A stretch of 30,214 nt of DNA from an uncultured Acetatifactor sp. GTDB taxonomy: Bacteria > Bacillota > Clostridia > Lachnospirales > Lachnospiraceae. Below the pieces are notes generated by a model. That model was not told where the DNA came from. It made no database searches and was given only the letters and a program-made list of their open reading frames with translations. How positions within the stretch are numbered: position 1 is the first letter of the stretch; every line of letters starts with the position of its first letter. A program made the position numbers and the translations under genes. The DNA lies in NCBI GenBank assembly GCA_910578995.1, contig CAJTSY010000038.1, positions 1 to 30,214 on the forward strand, given 5' to 3'. Below are positions 1-8,820 of the stretch, piece by piece.

Positions 1-1
1 C

Positions 2-979
2 TCAGCCTTTGATACCCCCCTGGTAAGTAATACCGTCCACCAGGTATTCCTCCCCGTAAAGGAAGATCAGCAGGCTAGGCACCATGTAGATGGTGGCCAC
101 GGCAAAGGCCAGTCCGATCTCCCCCGCGTTAATCTTGCTTAGGAATACCGAGAGGGGATGGGTCTCCGCATCGGTAAGCAGGATCAGGGGCTGTTCCACC
201 ATGTTCCAGTAGTCTATGAAGACCAGAATGGCCGCGGAACAGATAGCCCCCTTACACAGCGGCATGCAGATTCTGCGGTAAATCTGCCATTCCCCCGCCC
301 CATCAATCTGGGCCGCCTCCATCACCGACTCGGGAATCCTGCGCATGAACTTGGTCAGCAGGAACACGGCAAAGGGTGACATGATACCCGGCAGCCAGAT
401 GGCCCAGTTGGTATCCAGAAGGTTAAACCAGTCGCTGACCAGGTAATTGGGCACCAGCGTTACCTGGTAGGGCATCAGCATCAGTATGATATACATGAAA
501 AAAATGATTTCCCTGATCCTCCCCCGGTACCTGGCAAATCCAAAGGATGCCAGAGATGCAACCAAAAGCTGGAACACCACGATGGGCGCCACCAGAATCA
601 CGGAATTCCAGAACTTCAGCAGATATTCCGGGCTCTTGAAGAGCACCGTTACATACTGGCTGAAGGAAACCATGTCAGGAATAAATTTCAGGTTCACCCT
701 TTCCGCTATGTACACCTTTCCCCCGTTGGCATCCGTGGCAAATACGGAACCATAGTTTGCGGAAATCTCAGATGCCGCCATAAAGGAATTTGTGATGGTC
801 AGCACGATGGGCATCAGGAAAAGGATTGCAAATGCCGCCGCCACCAATGTAGCCAGGCCGATCTTCAGCGTCTGTATCCGCTTCCTCCTTCTGGCTGACA
901 GACGGTCCATCGCTGCCAGGTTCTCCCAGTTCTCCGAGGCCTCCATCTTTTTCAGATTGGATTTCCTCCAGTTCTTCAT
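2..979 (-). CDS. Sugar ABC transporter permease, MalG-like (CUT1)
   Basis: Inner-membrane subunit of a carbohydrate importer, 325 residues, about the usual size for this family. A cytoplasmic basic N-terminus (about residues 1-38) is followed by a first membrane segment near 39-62, an extracytoplasmic stretch, then further hydrophobic segments. The EAA loop that contacts the ATPase is clear at residues 221-229 (EAAQIDGAG), followed by the usual IPxxP-like region. The stop codon is the second base triplet of the window, so the gene is complete. Its ATG overlaps the end of the upstream permease by 4 bp (ATGA), which implies translational coupling. No ATPase gene is present in the visible part of the operon. 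CUT1 systems of Firmicutes commonly share an MsmK-type ATPase encoded elsewhere (family knowledge). The substrate is not deducible. Confidence 0.93.
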   Translation of the reverse strand: MKNWRKSNLKKMEASENWENLAAMDRLSARRRKRIQTLKIGLATLVAAAFAILFLMPIVLTITNSFMAASEISANYGSVFATDANGGKVYIAERVNLKFIPDMVSFSQYVTVLFKSPEYLLKFWNSVILVAPIVVFQLLVASLASFGFARYRGRIREIIFFMYIILMLMPYQVTLVPNYLVSDWFNLLDTNWAIWLPGIMSPFAVFLLTKFMRRIPESVMEAAQIDGAGEWQIYRRICMPLCKGAICSAAILVFIDYWNMVEQPLILLTDAETHPLSVFLSKINAGEIGLAFAVATIYMVPSLLIFLYGEEYLVDGITYQGGIKG

Positions 980-1935
980 CCCTCCACATCCTTTCCGAAA
1001 TGATTCTCCGCAATAAACAGGAGCCCGATGATCACGATCATCACCATGGACATCAGTATCGCCGCAGCCGACAGCGTCTGGTAATCCAGGGATCTGAACT
1101 TATTGTTCATGAAATGCTGCAGCGTATAAATAGAGTCATATGGATAGTCCCCTGTCAGCAGATAGACCTCCCTGAATATCTTAAAGGAATTAATCAGGGA
1201 CATAATCGTCACAAAGAGCAGGGAGGAGGACAAGTACCGTATCTTAATATGGAAGAAAGTCTGCAGGGGCGTGGCGCTCTCCAGCCTGGCCACCTCCAGG
1301 ATGTCCTTCGGAATACTGGCCAGGGCCGCCATAAACAGAATCATGTTATACCCCAGGTTCTTCCAGAGAAACAGGATTACGATCACAATCAGCGCGTAAT
1401 CCGACTTCATCCAGTCGATCTTGCTCCCCCCCAGCTTCACAAGCGTCTCATTGACAGCGCCGTTATAATGAAACAGCACCTGCCAGATCAGCACGATGGA
1501 AGCCACCGGCACCATCATGGGGCTTAAGAAAAAAGTCCTGAACTGGCTCCGGAAGGGAAGCTTCGACTCCAGCACAATGGCCAGGAGCAGGGACAGCACC
1601 ACCGCCAGGGGTACGGCCACCGCTGCAAAGGTAAAGGTATTTCGCACCGCCGTGCGGAAGGAAGTGTTTCCCATAATACTGCTGTAATTATCCAGGAACA
1701 CAAAATTTGCGCTGATGGGGTTGTCTATCAGCGAGTAATATATGACCACTATAAAGGGAAGTATAAAAAACACCATCACCCCCAGAAAGCTGGGGGCGAT
1801 ATACACCCCCGAGCTGATCCTCAGTCTGCGGTTTCTCCGGGTAGTCTTGATGTGGTTTTCCAGTACAGGCGCCTTCCCGCGCCTTTCTTTTCGCTTTTTA
1901 CCCATTTTCATCCTCATTCCAGATACATTTTCCAT
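976..1935 (-). CDS. Sugar ABC transporter permease, MalF-like (CUT1)
   Basis: Second membrane subunit of the importer, 319 residues. A basic N-terminus (residues 1-39) precedes a membrane segment at about 49-70, and five more hydrophobic segments follow. The EAA loop at residues 214-221 reads EVARLESA. It departs from the usual EAAxIDGA: the conserved Asp is Glu and the Gly is Ser, a variation seen in MalF-type partners. It starts only 5 bp after the stop of the solute-binding protein gene. Two starts are possible: the ATG at 1935, with a weak ribosome site, or the in-frame ATG at 1905 (residue 11), which has GAGG about 6 bases upstream. The second gives a 309-residue product. It pairs with the MalG-like permease that overlaps its 3' end. 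Confidence 0.92.
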   Translation of the reverse strand: MENVSGMRMKMGKKRKERRGKAPVLENHIKTTRRNRRLRISSGVYIAPSFLGVMVFFILPFIVVIYYSLIDNPISANFVFLDNYSSIMGNTSFRTAVRNTFTFAAVAVPLAVVLSLLLAIVLESKLPFRSQFRTFFLSPMMVPVASIVLIWQVLFHYNGAVNETLVKLGGSKIDWMKSDYALIVIVILFLWKNLGYNMILFMAALASIPKDILEVARLESATPLQTFFHIKIRYLSSSLLFVTIMSLINSFKIFREVYLLTGDYPYDSIYTLQHFMNNKFRSLDYQTLSAAAILMSMVMIVIIGLLFIAENHFGKDVEG

Positions 1936-1940
1936 CCGGC

Positions 1941-4253
1941 TTATTTGGTCTCGCCCACATAAATCTTGATACGGTTCTGAATGATGCCCGCCACTTCGTC
2001 CACCGACTTCTGGCCTTTGAAGAAGCCCTCCGCCTCCTCATTGATGATCTGTGTGATCTCATCGTTTCCATTGTAAGACACCGGCTTCGCGTCATTCATC
2101 AGTTCCATTATAGTGTCCACTTCTTCCTGGGTAGGCATGCGGTATGTATAACTCCAGCCATCCTCATATCCCACGGAAGAATTTCCCTGGCTGACAATGG
2201 GCTCGCCATTCTCATCCTTCATTATCTCTCCGTTCTCATCCGTGATATACTCCGGCTCGACGGCCTCACGGGCCATTTCCTCCAGTCTGGACTTCTGTGT
2301 GGGAAAGCCGTTCCGGAAATGGTCGCTGTCTTCTTCCGTGAGGATGCTCTCCAGAAATTCCCAGGCCCCGTCCTTGTGGGCGGACTTGGTGGTGATACCA
2401 TAGGCGTCCCCTGTGGCAAGGGCATGGCCTCCCCTGCCGTCCACCGTGGGAAATCCGATACAGGTATATGCGCCCTTGAAGATCTCACTGTACATCTGAA
2501 TCTGCTCAAAGTCATACAGATACGCCGTAGCCAGGAGCACTTCCCCGTTCTGGATCCTGGTGGGCTCCGAATCCATTCCCTCTTCCCATTCCACTTCATC
2601 CGGGAATTTGTTCACGAACTTCAGTATGTTTTTAAACGCATCGGAGTCAAAACTGCATTCTCCCGTATTCCAGTCAATAAAGGCATCCCCATTAAACATC
2701 ATGGCCGCGTTCAGAATGTACTGCTTGGAAACCTGGTCAAAAAGCTCCGCGTCCGGATGCGCATCCGCAAGCGCCATCAGCTCCTCCAGCGTCCAGCCGC
2801 TCTCACTGCCCACCATGGAAGCGGCGCCCACCACGGTCTGCATGTTAAAGTAGGCCGGAATGCACACAAGCACACCGTCAAAGGTATAGGAATCCAGGAT
2901 GGATTCCACAAAATCCGTCCGGTTCAGCCTGCTGCTCTTCTCCAGGTAAGCATCCAGATCCTCCAGGATTCCCTTGGCCACCAGTTGGTTTATATTCAGG
3001 CTGGACAGGTCGATCACATCCGGACAGTTGGCGGAAGTAATATCGTTGTTCAGGTTGGTCAGCGCGTCTGACCAGGTATTTTCGTTATAATTGTCATAGT
3101 TCACATATTCCCTTACCGAAATATGGTACTGGGAACTGGCTTTGTTAAACTTTACGGCCTTTGACTGCAGGCTGTAGGAACCGCCCATGGTAGCGACAGT
3201 GATCGTCTCCTTCTGGGGCACCTCATCGGCTTTCTTTTTCGTCAGCAGGGCAATGCCGCTGTCGCCGCCGTCCCAGTCCTCTATGATGGCGATGATCCTG
3301 CCGTCCTCCATCTCCCCGATCCCGCGCACGCTGTTGCCGTTAATGTCGCTGTCCAGCCAGTCGAACAGATATTCCTTTTTCTGGTTCTTCAGATTATATC
3401 CGTATACGGAGATACTGTCCTTGAGCAGAAAATCATAATCCCTTCCGGGGGTGAACTCACTGTTGCTGGGAAATCCCTCATAAACCGTACCCAGCTTCCT
3501 GCCGTCAAAATCAATCTCCGCCAGGAAATAACTGCTGCTATTTCCGTCATAATTGTCATACCCCAGATAAACCCTGCCATCCTTGCCGCAGGCGACCTTG
3601 TCGATCCAGACATTGGCGCCCTCCAGGGTCACCTGTCCCTTCTCATTCCCATCCGCGTCATAGAGCCACACCACGCCGTCACCGGTGACATAGACCCGTC
3701 CCTCGCCGTCCACAACCAGCCTGTCCGTGTATGTATCCCCCCACTGGTCCGTTGTATCCTTGGAAAAGACCTGGGTTCCCTTTGCGTCAAATTTGTCCAG
3801 GGCCTGCCAGCTCTCACTGTAATCCTCAGAATAGGAATTCACAATGGCATAGAAGCTTCCGTCCTCCAGGAAATATGCCCTGTTAATGCTCTGTTGGCCG
3901 ATCTCCTCCGACCACACAATGGGAAGGGTGGTCAGGCTTTTGTCCGCCAGGGAGTACCTGCATACGCTCTGGCCGCTGGTCCCCGATTCCTCATCCCAGT
4001 CCCAGGAAATGTAATAAATGTCTTCTCCCACGATCTGCATGTCATAATAACTGACATTCTCCCCTTCCACGGTGAGAAATTCCGGTACATATGCCCATTC
4101 CTTCTTCCGTGCGCTTTCACCGGAGTCCCCGGATTTGCCGCAGGCCGCCAGCGAAACAGCCATCACCGCCGCCACTGCCAGCGCAGCCAGCCGCCGTCCC
4201 GTTTTGAGACCGCACGAAAAGTTTTTCATATCGTTTCTGATTCTTTTTTTCAT
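1941..4253 (-). CDS. Extracellular sugar-binding lipoprotein with N-terminal propeller-like domain
   Basis: Substrate-capture subunit of the importer, anchored outside the membrane. I chose the start at 4253 because AGGAAGGA lies 11 bases upstream; a longer reading from 4313 lacks such a site. The product is 770 residues. A basic N-terminus and hydrophobic stretch end in a lipobox (SLAAC) with the lipid-modified Cys at residue 38. Residues about 55-340 hold repeated short strands of the form DGRVYxGYD / GRVYVTGDGVVWLYDADGN, which suggests a beta-propeller-like module. Residues about 348-770 match a family-1 solute-binding protein, beginning ETITVATMGG. That is nearly twice the usual 420-450 residues. 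It is followed at 5 bp by the two permeases. The acidic, Trp/Tyr-rich character fits carbohydrate binding, but the ligand is unknown. Confidence 0.9.
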   Translation of the reverse strand: MKKRIRNDMKNFSCGLKTGRRLAALAVAAVMAVSLAACGKSGDSGESARKKEWAYVPEFLTVEGENVSYYDMQIVGEDIYYISWDWDEESGTSGQSVCRYSLADKSLTTLPIVWSEEIGQQSINRAYFLEDGSFYAIVNSYSEDYSESWQALDKFDAKGTQVFSKDTTDQWGDTYTDRLVVDGEGRVYVTGDGVVWLYDADGNEKGQVTLEGANVWIDKVACGKDGRVYLGYDNYDGNSSSYFLAEIDFDGRKLGTVYEGFPSNSEFTPGRDYDFLLKDSISVYGYNLKNQKKEYLFDWLDSDINGNSVRGIGEMEDGRIIAIIEDWDGGDSGIALLTKKKADEVPQKETITVATMGGSYSLQSKAVKFNKASSQYHISVREYVNYDNYNENTWSDALTNLNNDITSANCPDVIDLSSLNINQLVAKGILEDLDAYLEKSSRLNRTDFVESILDSYTFDGVLVCIPAYFNMQTVVGAASMVGSESGWTLEELMALADAHPDAELFDQVSKQYILNAAMMFNGDAFIDWNTGECSFDSDAFKNILKFVNKFPDEVEWEEGMDSEPTRIQNGEVLLATAYLYDFEQIQMYSEIFKGAYTCIGFPTVDGRGGHALATGDAYGITTKSAHKDGAWEFLESILTEEDSDHFRNGFPTQKSRLEEMAREAVEPEYITDENGEIMKDENGEPIVSQGNSSVGYEDGWSYTYRMPTQEEVDTIMELMNDAKPVSYNGNDEITQIINEEAEGFFKGQKSVDEVAGIIQNRIKIYVGETK

Positions 4254-4348
4254 ATACACCACAATCCTTCCTGTATCCGTTGCACAGGCGCCGCACCAGG
4301 CTCCCTTTTGCATAAACTCAGCCGGAACCGGAGAAGCTTTACAGGGAA

Positions 4349-4389
4349 ATACTCAATACGCAGCCTGCAAAACGCCACATATTGAGTAT
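4349..4389. promoter_or_regulatory. 10-bp perfect inverted repeat over the importer promoter (candidate operator)
   Basis: ATACTCAATA at 4349-4358 and TATTGAGTAT at 4380-4389 are perfect inverted copies separated by 21 bp (31 bp centre to centre, about three helical turns). One arm covers most of the -10 box and the other lies about 20-29 bases downstream of the predicted transcription start. Because one arm is at or before the start of the transcript, this is more likely a protein-binding dyad than an RNA hairpin. The regulator is unknown. Confidence 0.5.
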
Positions 4390-4393
4390 ATCA
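4385..4393 (-). promoter_or_regulatory. Extended -10 promoter of the sugar importer operon
   Basis: On the minus strand the sequence TGATATACT gives a TGn extended -10 with hexamer TATACT (4385-4390). No good -35 hexamer lies 16-18 bases upstream, which is tolerated for extended -10 promoters. The predicted start of transcription is near 4378, leaving a leader of about 125 bases before the ATG at 4253. Confidence 0.5.
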
Positions 4394-4479
4394 TACTATT
4401 TCAAAAATGCACCTTAAGATTTTATGAATTACAGCGAAAAAACACCTAAAATTGCAATAATTCCGTAACAGTTCTCCGG

Positions 4480-5271
4480 TCATTTTACCCGGATATAATA
4501 CTTGCGCAGCTCCCGTATCCTCTTCCGGTACCGCATCATGCTTCCCAGGTGGTTGTAAAACCAGAACCCGTCCACCAGCAGGCTGTTGGCCCTGCCGATC
4601 TTCTGTTTTGTAGTGCGCTGGTAATACTCCCCGCCGCAGACACAAGCCTCTCTTCCCTTTTCCTTCACCAGCCGGATCAGGTCTGATTCACAGGTGATCT
4701 TTCCGGCAAATTCCGTAAACCCAAGACCTATACAGTCAGGCTTGTGGGCATCACTTCCGCCAAAGACAGGCCTGTCATACATTTCCGCAATGGCCAGGGC
4801 CCCTGCATTGCTCTCCGGCGACTCACAGGCGTTAAACCCTTCCAGGAAGTCAAATTTATCCATCACCGCCAGCTGGTTTCTGTGTTTCCTGGTGTTTGTG
4901 ATGCTTAAGTACTTCTCCCCGCAGGGGTGGGCCGGTCCCAGGATTCCCCCGTTTTTATGGACAATGTCTATGAGGAACTGCACCGGCAGCCCCCTGAGTT
5001 CCAGAATTTTCAGTTTAATATTTTCCGGCATGATCACCAGAATGTGCCCTGCGTCTATGGTGTCGTATTCCACACCCTTCAGCACAAGAAAGCCCTTGTC
5101 CCGTCCCTGCTCCCTCACCTTTTTCCAGACACGGTAACCCTTATAGGAATCATGGTCGCTGACCAGCATTCCGTCAAAGCCCTTCTCCTTAAGCGCCGCC
5201 GCGAATTCCTCAATGGGAACCTTTCCGTCCAGGGATCCCTCTTTTGTGTGACAATGCATATCAAACTTCAT
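4480..5271 (-). CDS. PHP-domain metal-dependent phosphoesterase
   Basis: A 263-residue PHP (polymerase and histidinol phosphatase) family protein, a trinuclear-metal phosphoesterase fold. Visible metal-ligand motifs are HCH at residues 6-8, SDHD at 38-41, Glu68, AHP with His115, and GSDAH with Asp174 and His176. I placed the start at 5271 (MKFDMHCHT, the usual N-terminus of the family) with AAAGGA 9 bases upstream. An alternative ATG at 5295 overlaps the stop codon of the upstream permease (TAATG) and would add 8 residues. It is the last gene of the ATPase-permease-PHP run. The basic tail (RYRKRIRELRKYYIRVK) is notable. Substrate could be a nucleotide or a phosphorylated small molecule; the sequence does not tell. 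Confidence 0.88.
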   Translation of the reverse strand: MKFDMHCHTKEGSLDGKVPIEEFAAALKEKGFDGMLVSDHDSYKGYRVWKKVREQGRDKGFLVLKGVEYDTIDAGHILVIMPENIKLKILELRGLPVQFLIDIVHKNGGILGPAHPCGEKYLSITNTRKHRNQLAVMDKFDFLEGFNACESPESNAGALAIAEMYDRPVFGGSDAHKPDCIGLGFTEFAGKITCESDLIRLVKEKGREACVCGGEYYQRTTKQKIGRANSLLVDGFWFYNHLGSMMRYRKRIRELRKYYIRVK

Positions 5272-5294
5272 TTTCCTTAGTCCTTTCCTGCCCA

Positions 5295-8200
5295 TTAATC
5301 CACACTCTTCAATGATTCCGTCATGCTGATCTTCTCCAGTTTTCCCTCCATGGCCTTGTTCACGCACCATGCAAAGCCCAGGGTCAGCAGCCCGCTGTAC
5401 ACAAAACTCATCGGCTTCACCCGGATGTCAAAGGACATCAGATCCACCTTGATTTCACTCATTACAAATATATGGAGGAAATGCCCCAAAACCATTCCCA
5501 GAGCCATCCCCATCAAAGCCAGCATGATATTCTCACGAAAAACATACGCCGCCGTCTCACGCCTGTAAAAGCCCAGGACCTTGATGGTGGCAATCTCCCG
5601 AACCCGCTCCGTAATATTGATATTGGTCAGATTGTAGAGCACTATAAAGGCCAGTCCCGCCGCACATACGATGACCACGACCACAATGATGTCCAGGCTG
5701 GCCATCATGTTGCCGATCCGCTCCATAAAATCCGCGTTAACCGTCACATTTGACACCTGCTTCAGCTTCATCAGTTCCGCGGACAGTTCATGGGCGGAAA
5801 CCCCCGCGGGAGAAGACTCCTCCCCTTCCCGGACTTTCATGTTGAGGTATACCGTCTTCCTCTCCGGCTCCTCCCCTGACATATCCTGCCAGGTATCCTC
5901 GGAAATATGGACGTAATTATAAATATAATTTTCGTAAATACCGGATACCTTAACTTGGAACGTCTCCAGGTCCTCGTCCCTCAGTGTTATGATATCACCG
6001 ATCCGGACATTATAATCCTCCGCCAGCCGGTTGGTAATAACTGCCTCCCCCGTCCCCGGGTACTGCACCTGTTCGTCCTTTGTGGTATGCAGGTTCAAAA
6101 AGGGCGCCATTCCTTCTTTCGTCCCCGCAACCAGGTAAATGGATTTCACGCCCTCCTCCGACACAAAATCCATATTTTTCTCCATGGCAAAGGTGTATTC
6201 CGCCACCCCTTCCATCCCCTCCAGCTCTTCCGCAAACTCCCCGTCCGCGGCTTCCTTCAGGGAAATGCCGATGTCATAGGTCTGGATCTCCCGAAACTGC
6301 CGGGACGCCACATCCGCAATGGAATCCTTGATGCCGAAACCTGTCACAAGCAGGGCCGTGCATCCGCTGATCCCGAGCACCATCATAAACAGTCTCTTCT
6401 TGTACCGGAAAATATTGCGCAGGGATACCTTGCGCAGGAACCCCAGCCTCTTCCACACGAAGGATATACGCTCCAACAGTACACGCTTGCCCGCCCTGGG
6501 CGCCTTGGGACGCATCAGCGCTGCCGCCACCTGGTTAAGCTCCGCCCTGACAGACAGCCATGTGGTACCGATGGAGCACAGCAGGGACACCGCCAGGGAT
6601 ATCAGCGCCATCTTCCAGTCAAATACATAGACAATCGCGTCCGCCCTGTACATAATGCCATAGCAGAACCATATGATTTTTGGAAAGGCCCATGTTCCCG
6701 CAAAAAAGCCGAACACACAGCCTGACAGCGCCGCCAGACCGGAATAGGCCATATACTTTGACATTATGGCCCCCTCCCCGTAGCCCAGGGCCTTCAGCAC
6801 GCCGATCTGGGTCCTCTGTTCCTCCACCATGCGGTTCATGGTGGTTATGCACACCAGAGCCGCCACCAGAAAGAAAAACACGGGGAAAATATTGGCGATT
6901 CCTTCTATAATATTTGAATCATTTTCAAAGCAGACATAGCCGATGTTGGTATCCCGTCCCAACACATAGACCTCCGGCTCCCCAAGTTCCGCAAGGGCGC
7001 TTTCCGCATCTGCCAGTTCCTCCTCCCCCTGTGCTATGCCGGTGTCAAATTCCTTCCTGGCATCCTCGTATGCCTTCCTTCCCTCCTCGTATTCCTGCTT
7101 TCCCTTCTCAAACTCCGCTTCCTTTTCCTCCAGGGTGCTGCGGCCCTCCTCCAGTTCCAGCTTTCCCTCCGCCAGGGCCTGCTCCCCCTCCTCCAGTTCA
7201 TCCCGGGCCTCCTCTATGGCCCTGCGCCCGTCTGCGATTTCCTGTTTTCCCTCCGCCAGGGCAATCTGTCCGTCCGAGAGCTGCTGTTTCGCATCCGCCA
7301 GGGCAAGCCACCCGTTGTTGAGCTGCTGCTCGGACTCCGCTACCTGCTGCCAGGCCGCCTCCAGCTGCTGCTCCCCTTCCGCAAGCTGGGCTTCCGTCTC
7401 TGCCAGCCTCTGCCTGTAGCCCTCCAGGGTCTGTTCCCCGCTTTCAATCAGGGCCAACGCCACGTTTAGAGCCTCCTCCGATATCTCCCCCGCATCCACC
7501 TTTGCCTGCAGCTGGGCCTTCTGCCTGGCCAGCTCCTGGGCCTGGATATCGATCTGGACCTTCCCCTCATTCACCAGGGTCCTCATGGTTTCCACGGATT
7601 CCTTTTTGCTGCGCAGTTCGGCCTTGCCGTCCGCAAGCTGCCTTTCCCCGCTCCGCAGGGTTACTTCATTGCTGTCCACCAGCTTCCTGGCATCCGCAAG
7701 TTCCTTTTCCTTCTCCTTCAGGGTGGCCTCCCCCTGGTTCAGTTCCGCTTCCTTTTCCCTTATAACGACCTTCGCATCCGCTATCTCCTTCTCGTTCTCC
7801 CGGATGGTCTGCTCCCCTTCTTCCAGTTCCCGCCTGGCCTCAGCAAGCTGCCGCTCTCCCTCCTCAAGCTGCGCCTGCGCCTCCTCCAGCTCCCTGGCGG
7901 CATCTGCCAGTTCCCCCTCCCCCTGGGTCCTCTTCTCCTCCAGTTCGCCGCGCCCTTGCGCAATTTCCTCCCCGGTGTCCTCCAGGAGCTCTTCGTATCT
8001 TGCAAGGGCCTCCCTCCGGGCCAGTTTCTCCCAGATTCCTTCCTTCTCCTGCGTCAGCGCCTCATATTCCTCACTGTACAGCCCGTAATCCTGGCGGAAC
8101 CTTACATAAACATCCGTAAAATAGTCCGTGTCAAATCCCTCGGGCAGCAGGCCGATAAAGCCAGACAACCGGCCCGTCCCCAGTGTGGTATTCCCCCTCT

Positions 8201-8753
8201 CGTACTGCAGATAGAGCGGGGACTGTACCAGGCCCACCACCGTATATTCCCTGCAGGAAAAATGTTCCAGGGTCTCCCCGTCATTGTCCTCCGACAGGAA
8301 AATGACGGCGCCGATATCAGACTTTCCTAACATTGCGCTGTCCACCACGCACTCGTTTTCCTCCCGGGGCATCCTGCCGGAAACCAGCTTCATCGTGTTC
8401 AGCTCCTCCGTCACGGTGAGGGCCTTCACCACGCCCTGGCTTCCGTCCTCCAGGTTGTAGAGCACATCGAAGGAAACGCTTCCCTCCGCCGCCTCCACAT
8501 CCCCGGCCGTCCTGAAGGCATCCACATTTTCCCGGGTAAACCCCAGCGTGGAAACCAGACGGAAGTCATAGAAACCGTGGTCGCTCAGATATCCCCGCAC
8601 GGTAGAGAGCATGGCCGGCTTTGTGACCTTCAGCCCTGCAAAAAAGCCCACGCCCAGGGCAATAATGCCAAAAATGGCCATAAACCGGCCAAAGCTGGAT
8701 TTGATTTCCCTGAATGTAGTTTTTCTGATTCCCTCCATGCCCTTCTTTCCCAT
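5295..8753 (-). CDS. FtsX/MacB-type ABC permease with very long coiled coil
   Basis: A 1152-residue membrane protein of the MacB/LolC/FtsX permease superfamily. A transmembrane helix at about residues 22-42 leads into an extracytoplasmic MacB-like region (about 45-220). Residues about 225-590 are a Glu/Gln/Ala/Leu-rich coiled coil built of loosely repeated blocks such as LEEGEQALAEGK. The first FtsX domain (about 615-740, three helices) is followed by a second unit: one helix near 785-805, an external domain at 810-1015, and a C-terminal FtsX domain at about 1018-1145. The start at 8753 has GGGAG six bases upstream. The ATPase gene lies 67 bp upstream on the same strand, as expected for a two-gene exporter or mechanotransmitter. 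Such transporters act on lipids, peptides, antibiotics or cell-wall enzymes; the cargo is unknown. Confidence 0.9.
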   Translation of the reverse strand: MGKKGMEGIRKTTFREIKSSFGRFMAIFGIIALGVGFFAGLKVTKPAMLSTVRGYLSDHGFYDFRLVSTLGFTRENVDAFRTAGDVEAAEGSVSFDVLYNLEDGSQGVVKALTVTEELNTMKLVSGRMPREENECVVDSAMLGKSDIGAVIFLSEDNDGETLEHFSCREYTVVGLVQSPLYLQYERGNTTLGTGRLSGFIGLLPEGFDTDYFTDVYVRFRQDYGLYSEEYEALTQEKEGIWEKLARREALARYEELLEDTGEEIAQGRGELEEKRTQGEGELADAARELEEAQAQLEEGERQLAEARRELEEGEQTIRENEKEIADAKVVIREKEAELNQGEATLKEKEKELADARKLVDSNEVTLRSGERQLADGKAELRSKKESVETMRTLVNEGKVQIDIQAQELARQKAQLQAKVDAGEISEEALNVALALIESGEQTLEGYRQRLAETEAQLAEGEQQLEAAWQQVAESEQQLNNGWLALADAKQQLSDGQIALAEGKQEIADGRRAIEEARDELEEGEQALAEGKLELEEGRSTLEEKEAEFEKGKQEYEEGRKAYEDARKEFDTGIAQGEEELADAESALAELGEPEVYVLGRDTNIGYVCFENDSNIIEGIANIFPVFFFLVAALVCITTMNRMVEEQRTQIGVLKALGYGEGAIMSKYMAYSGLAALSGCVFGFFAGTWAFPKIIWFCYGIMYRADAIVYVFDWKMALISLAVSLLCSIGTTWLSVRAELNQVAAALMRPKAPRAGKRVLLERISFVWKRLGFLRKVSLRNIFRYKKRLFMMVLGISGCTALLVTGFGIKDSIADVASRQFREIQTYDIGISLKEAADGEFAEELEGMEGVAEYTFAMEKNMDFVSEEGVKSIYLVAGTKEGMAPFLNLHTTKDEQVQYPGTGEAVITNRLAEDYNVRIGDIITLRDEDLETFQVKVSGIYENYIYNYVHISEDTWQDMSGEEPERKTVYLNMKVREGEESSPAGVSAHELSAELMKLKQVSNVTVNADFMERIGNMMASLDIIVVVVIVCAAGLAFIVLYNLTNINITERVREIATIKVLGFYRRETAAYVFRENIMLALMGMALGMVLGHFLHIFVMSEIKVDLMSFDIRVKPMSFVYSGLLTLGFAWCVNKAMEGKLEKISMTESLKSVD

Positions 8754-8820
8754 CCGCCTCTCCCGTCATCCTCCTGTGCCCTGCCGGTGCGATTCCGGCA
8801 GCCTGCGGAGGCCATCCCCG

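Noticed and set aside
5907..6725. 272-codon plus-strand frame opposite the FtsX permease
   Set aside because: Arg/Pro/His-rich shadow without ribosome site or family features.
7036..8088. Long plus-strand frames rich in Ser, Pro and Cys opposite the permease coiled coil
   Set aside because: They are antisense shadows of the Glu/Gln/Ala-rich repeats: low complexity, no family features, no ribosome sites.
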